A DNA stretch of 9,544 nucleotides, from NCBI GenBank assembly GCA_003543035.1, contig DPJL01000340.1, forward strand, positions 1-9,544. Reading direction: 5' to 3'. Both the position numbers and the translations under genes were made by a program. Shown here in pieces: positions 6,239 to 9,544 of the stretch. The notes under the pieces are model-generated. The model was given only the letters and a program-made list of their open reading frames with translations, was not told the origin of the DNA and did not search any database. The stretch comes from Micromonosporaceae bacterium. GTDB taxonomy: Bacteria; Actinomycetota; Actinomycetes; Mycobacteriales; Micromonosporaceae. The stretch's first letter is position 1, and each line of letters begins with the position of its first letter.

Positions 6239-7755
6239 AGCTGAGCCACCAGCCGCTTCGCGTCAAGCTCGTGGCGCTGGTGCTGCTCCTCCTCACTTTT
6301 GCCATCGCTCTTATTGGCGTGGCAAGCAATCTGGCGATGAGTACGTATCTCACCGGCAAGGTCGATGCCGACCTGGCCGGTGCAGCCAAAGAGCTGCAGG
6401 AGACGTTGCCACAGCTCAATCCGCAGCAGCTCCCGCTACCGAGCGACTACGTGGTGATCCTGCCGACGGACGACGATCTGTGGCCCGCCATGAGCTACTT
6501 CAAGCTCCCGAAGGACGCTCTGCCGGTCTTCGTTGAGAAGACCGACGAGCTGAAGAATTCGGTTGGTCAATATCGCACCGTTCGGGCGCAAGACGGCAAG
6601 CACAGCTGGCGGGTGATCATCTCCGCGCTGCCCGGCGGTCAAGTCTTCCTTGTCGCGAAGAGTCTGTCCGATGTGGAGGGTGTGAAGAATCGCGTTTTCT
6701 GGACCACAGTCTACGGCGGGCTGTCCGTTCTCGTCCTCGCCGCCACTCTCGGCACCGAGCTGGTGCGGCGCAGTCTCCGTCCACTCACGATGATCGAAAA
6801 GACCGCCGGCGCCATCGCTGGAGGAGATTTGACCAGACGAGTACCGGATCCAGAAGCCGCCGAGCCCGAGCCGAAGACCGAGGTCGGCTCGCTCGCCCGC
6901 TCGCTGAACACGATGCTCGCCCAGATCGAGCACGCCTTCACCGCCCAGGCGGCGTCGGAAACCGCGGCCCGCTCCGCCGAGTTGGCGGCTCGCGACGCGG
7001 CGGAGGCGGCCCAGGTCTCCGAAGCCCGCGCGCGCCGGTCCGAAGAGAAGATGCGCCAATTCGTGGCGGATGCGTCGCACGAGTTGCGTACGCCGTTGAC
7101 CACGATCCGCGGCTTCGCCGAGCTGTATAGGCAAGGAGCTGTGCGTTCCACGGAGGAGACGGCCTCGCTCGTGAAACGGATCGAGGACGAGGCCCGGCGG
7201 ATGGGCCTGCTCGTCGAGGATCTGCTGTTGCTCGCACGGATGGATCAGGAGCGGCCCCTGCGGCCGATGCCGGTGGAGTTGCGAGTGCTGGCAATCGAAG
7301 CGGTGCAAGCGGCTCAGGTGCTCGCGCCCGATCGGCGCATCGACCTGATAGTGGCCCAAGATTCGGGCGAGCTCGTCGTAGTTGGCGATGACGAAAGGCT
7401 GCGCCAAATCATCAACAACCTGATGGGGAATGCGTTGGCGCACACCCCGGCCGGGTCTCCGATCGAGCTTCGGCTTCGCCGTGAGGGTCACGAGGCTGTG
7501 CTCGAGGTCGCTGATCGCGGTCCAGGGCTCGCGCCGGATCAATCAGAGCGAGTATTTGAACGTTTCTATCGAGCCGATTCGGTGCGCACCCGGCGTGCCG
7601 ACGGTCACGTGAGCACAGGTTTAGGCCTCGCCATCGTGGCAGCTTTGGTGGCCGCGCATGAAGGGACCGTTGAAGTGGATAGTGTTCCGGGCGAGGGAGC
7701 GACCTTCCGCGTGCGGCTCCCACTCGCCCCCGAAGAGCCCATCGACGCACCTTGA
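6235..7755 (+). CDS. HAMP-domain sensor histidine kinase, partner of the PhoP-like regulator
   Basis: A 506-residue membrane kinase. TM1 lies at about 10-35, an extracytoplasmic sensor at 36-152 and TM2 at about 155-173. HAMP spans about 174-233, with LRPLTMIEKTAGAIAGGDLTRRV. The dimerisation/phospho-acceptor box SHELRTP has H282. The ATPase domain shows the N box with N394, N395 and N399, G1 DRGPGL (427-432), F box FERFYR (441-446) and G2 TGLGLAI (461-467). All catalytic motifs look intact. Between HAMP and the H box is an unusually long Ala/Glu/Arg-rich helical linker (about 234-272), probably coiled coil. It starts inside the response-regulator stop (ATGA) and should phosphorylate that regulator. 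The ligand is unknown; the HtrA-like protease gene 79 bp downstream points to an envelope or protein-folding signal. Confidence 0.93.
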   Translation: MKLSHQPLRVKLVALVLLLLTFAIALIGVASNLAMSTYLTGKVDADLAGAAKELQETLPQLNPQQLPLPSDYVVILPTDDDLWPAMSYFKLPKDALPVFVEKTDELKNSVGQYRTVRAQDGKHSWRVIISALPGGQVFLVAKSLSDVEGVKNRVFWTTVYGGLSVLVLAATLGTELVRRSLRPLTMIEKTAGAIAGGDLTRRVPDPEAAEPEPKTEVGSLARSLNTMLAQIEHAFTAQAASETAARSAELAARDAAEAAQVSEARARRSEEKMRQFVADASHELRTPLTTIRGFAELYRQGAVRSTEETASLVKRIEDEARRMGLLVEDLLLLARMDQERPLRPMPVELRVLAIEAVQAAQVLAPDRRIDLIVAQDSGELVVVGDDERLRQIINNLMGNALAHTPAGSPIELRLRREGHEAVLEVADRGPGLAPDQSERVFERFYRADSVRTRRADGHVSTGLGLAIVAALVAAHEGTVEVDSVPGEGATFRVRLPLAPEEPIDAP

Positions 7756-7772
7756 TCATCGTGATCCACGAC

Positions 7773-7790
7773 TCACAGGCGACTTACAGA
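7773..7790 (+). promoter_or_regulatory. PhoP-box-like direct repeat upstream of the HtrA-like protease
   Basis: TCACAGG-CGAC-TTACAGA reproduces the PhoP-box layout (7-bp unit, 4-bp spacer, 7-bp unit; consensus TCACAGC twice) with 6/7 and 5/7 matches. It starts 17 bp after the kinase stop and ends 44 bp before the protease start. The neighbouring PhoP-like regulator is the obvious candidate to bind here and give the protease its own inducible promoter. A possible but weak -10 (TAAGCA, 7808-7813) follows. Confidence 0.55.
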
Positions 7791-7834
7791 CCAAACGCAG
7801 ATTGAAGTAAGCAATCCAGGGAAGACTTAGGGAC

Positions 7835-9454
7835 ATGAGCGAGATCGATAAGCCAGCGAATCAGTCTCCAGACGAGAGCGGCAAGCCAGCAGATGCGGCG
7901 CCTGCCTCAGCTGAAGGCACGCCATGGTCTGGGACAAGCGCGGCACCGGTCTGGCAGCCGGCGGGCGATCCCACAGCATCGCCCGGCGCGGCGGCCTCCT
8001 CCCCGGCCGCCGAGCACCGGTCTGACGAATCGTCGGCGGCCTATGAGCGGCCCGCGACCGGCGATCCGGCGGGCGTTTTCAATGCGCCGGCAAGCAATGT
8101 GCCGGCTGAGGCATACGCAGCGTCCGCGAGTGACGACGCGGCCCGGGCCTATCAACAGGCGACGACCGGCAGCCCGGCTGGGGCCAACGAGCGCACGGCT
8201 TGGCAGCGCCCGGAAGAGGCGGCGGTGTCAGGCAGTGCGACGGCCACGCCAGTTGGCGCTGCCGGTGGGCCGGGCGCAGCGGGGACGCCGAGCGGAGGTG
8301 ATGGCGAGCCGGTCACGCGAATCCAGTCAGAGCAGCCGGTGTATCCGGGCTATGTCGCCGGACAGGCCGGGCCTTATGCGGTACCCCCCACAGGACAGGC
8401 TTGGACACCACCCGCGAGTAACCCGAAAAAGGTGCCCACCGCGGTGAAATTTGTGGCCGGTGGCGTGGCGGCGGTGTTGCTGGCTCTCTGCTCCGGAGTG
8501 ACCGGCGCGGTGCTGGCTACCGCCATCGCCGACAAGGGCTCCTTCTCTTTGCCGGTTTCCACCGACACCGCACCGATAGTCGACCGTTCCACGCTCTCCG
8601 GCGTCGCGGCCAAAACTCAGCCCAGCGTGGTGAACATCGCGTCTGGTCAAGGCGAGGGCTCCGGCGTCATCCTCACCGAGGACGGCTACATCCTTACCAA
8701 CAACCATGTCGTCGAGTCAGCATCCGGCGGCACCGTGACCGTCACGCTCTCGAATGGCAAGAAGGTAAAAGCGAAAGTCGTCGGCACCGATCCGAGAACC
8801 GACCTGGCGGTCATCAAGGCCGACGCGACTGGGCTGACGAAGGCGACACTCGGTGACAGCAACCGCGTGGCGGTTGGTGACACTGTGCTTGCCATCGGCA
8901 GCCCGCTCGGCCTGCAGGGCTCGGTGACCAGTGGCATCATCAGCGCCAAGGATCGGACCATCCAAGCTGGACAGACGTCCACGTCACTGTCCGGCCTGCT
9001 GCAAACCGACGCGCCGATCAACCCGGGCAACTCCGGTGGCGCGCTGGTAAACACCAACGGTGACGTGATCGGCATCAACACCGCCATCGCCACCAGTGGT
9101 AATGGAGAAGGCAACATCGGTGTCGGATTCGCCATCCCGAGCAACAAGGCCAAGCAGGTAGCCGAACAGCTGATCAACGGGCAGAAGGTAAGCCACCCGT
9201 TCCTCGGTGTTTCGGTCACGGCTGAGGAGACCGGCGGCGCGAAGATCGGCACCATCTCGCCGAACAGTCCTGCCGCGGCCGCAGGCCTGAAGGAAGGCGA
9301 CGTCATCACCAAGTTCGGCGATCGGGTAGTCAACGACTCAGACGACTTGGTTTCGGCGGTCCAATCGGGCACCGTCGGTCAGAAGGTGACGGTGGAGTTC
9401 AGCCGAAATGGTGAGACGCAGACCGCAACCGTGACGCTTGGGGAAGCGTCTTAA
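7835..9454 (+). CDS. Membrane-anchored HtrA/DegP-like serine protease with PDZ domain (PepD-like)
   Basis: A 539-residue trypsin-like protease. Residues 1-200 are an Ala/Pro/Gly/Ser-rich, probably disordered cytoplasmic tail. A single transmembrane anchor spans about 203-231. The protease domain (about 250-440) has triad H291 (NNHVV), D323 (RTDLAVIK) and S400 in GNSGG, with oxyanion context TDAPINPGNSGGAL. A C-terminal PDZ domain spans about 452-537 (FLGVSV, PAAAAGLKEGDVI). HtrA proteins degrade or refold misfolded proteins on the outer side of the membrane. The order regulator-kinase-HtrA resembles mycobacterial mprA-mprB-pepD, where the protease is part of the envelope-stress response. ATG 7835 has AGGGAAG about 10 bases upstream. 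A PhoP-like box in the 79-bp gap suggests its own promoter. The long tail is typical of actinobacterial HtrA proteins, where it may bind a cytoplasmic partner. Confidence 0.93.
   Translation: MSEIDKPANQSPDESGKPADAAPASAEGTPWSGTSAAPVWQPAGDPTASPGAAASSPAAEHRSDESSAAYERPATGDPAGVFNAPASNVPAEAYAASASDDAARAYQQATTGSPAGANERTAWQRPEEAAVSGSATATPVGAAGGPGAAGTPSGGDGEPVTRIQSEQPVYPGYVAGQAGPYAVPPTGQAWTPPASNPKKVPTAVKFVAGGVAAVLLALCSGVTGAVLATAIADKGSFSLPVSTDTAPIVDRSTLSGVAAKTQPSVVNIASGQGEGSGVILTEDGYILTNNHVVESASGGTVTVTLSNGKKVKAKVVGTDPRTDLAVIKADATGLTKATLGDSNRVAVGDTVLAIGSPLGLQGSVTSGIISAKDRTIQAGQTSTSLSGLLQTDAPINPGNSGGALVNTNGDVIGINTAIATSGNGEGNIGVGFAIPSNKAKQVAEQLINGQKVSHPFLGVSVTAEETGGAKIGTISPNSPAAAAGLKEGDVITKFGDRVVNDSDDLVSAVQSGTVGQKVTVEFSRNGETQTATVTLGEAS
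9433..9450 (+). terminator. Candidate hairpin terminator overlapping the protease 3' end
   Basis: GACGCTT (9433-9439) pairs perfectly with AAGCGTC (9444-9450) around a GGGG loop, immediately before the TAA stop. A weaker hairpin, GCACA-CGACC-TGTGC (9464-9478), follows. There is no U-run. It may mark the end of the operon, but it lies in coding sequence and could be chance. Confidence 0.3.
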
Positions 9455-9490
9455 GCGGTAAGCGCACACGACCTGTGCCTCCTCCCCATA

Positions 9491-9544
9491 GGGCGGCCGG
9501 GCGGGGGGGGCCCGCGGGGGGGGGGCCGCCGCCGCCCCCCCCCC
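9491..9544. other. Homopolymeric G/C contig end, probable sequencing artefact
   Basis: From about 9491 the sequence collapses into long runs of G, then GCC/GCCG units, then a C run to the last base, unlike the balanced sequence before it. No gene or credible site is visible. It is best treated as low-quality terminal sequence. Confidence 0.7.

Noticed and set aside
6436..7542. 368-codon open frame antisense to the histidine kinase
   Set aside because: Shadow of the kinase gene caused by codon bias; Arg/Gly/Leu-rich product without motifs and no ribosome site seen.
7754..7766. GATCA-TCG-TGATC inverted repeat at the kinase stop
   Set aside because: Only a 5-bp stem without a U-run; too weak to call a terminator or operator.
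8686..9372. 228-codon open frame antisense to the protease domain
   Set aside because: Mirrors the catalytic and PDZ coding region, which is clearly the real gene.
1..9544. Search for CRISPR arrays, insertion sequences, tRNA/rRNA genes and attachment sites
   Set aside because: No repeat-spacer pattern, transposase motif, cloverleaf or flanking duplication could be seen; nearly all sequence is accounted for by the eight genes and short intergenic gaps.

Overview
The window is GC-rich, strand-mixed actinobacterial chromosome. The evidence is an OmpR-type regulator of the mycobacterial PhoP subfamily, an XRE/NB-ARC/TPR regulator of a kind abundant in actinomycetes, a Ser/Pro-linked secreted lysozyme-fold protein, GTG and TTG starts, and a possible leaderless promoter. 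The exact genus cannot be read from the sequence. A non-mycobacterial filamentous actinomycete (Micromonosporales- or Pseudonocardiales-like) fits by impression only. The last ~55 bases are homopolymeric G/C and look like a low-quality contig end.

Region 1 (1-1544, + strand): two coupled acyltransferase genes, an OlsB-like GNAT N-acyltransferase and a PlsC/OlsA-like O-acyltransferase, overlapping by ATGA. The pair is the gene set expected for making ornithine lipids or a similar acyl-amino-acid lipid. The second gene runs tail-to-tail into the next gene so tightly that their stop codons share one CTAG.

Region 2 (1541-4660): a large STAND regulator (HTH, NB-ARC ATPase, AfsR-like arm, seven 40-residue TPR units) reads leftward. 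Divergent from it is a small secreted protein with four cysteines. The ~128 bp between them carries TTTCCAA direct repeats 10 bp apart and a TTCCAA-N7-TTGGAA inverted repeat, a good candidate operator. A strong hairpin closes the region. This is the best candidate for an undescribed regulator/secreted-effector unit.

Region 3 (4662-9454): an envelope-stress-like block. A secreted lysozyme/transglycosylase-fold protein reads leftward. Divergent from it is an operon-like set: PhoP-type response regulator, sensor histidine kinase (ATGA overlap), and a membrane-anchored HtrA/PepD-like protease 79 bp downstream. The gene order resembles mycobacterial mprAB-pepD, but the regulator's sequence is PhoP-like. 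Direct repeats with the 11-bp period and CACAG core of PhoP boxes occur before both the regulator and the protease, suggesting autoregulation and direct control of the protease.
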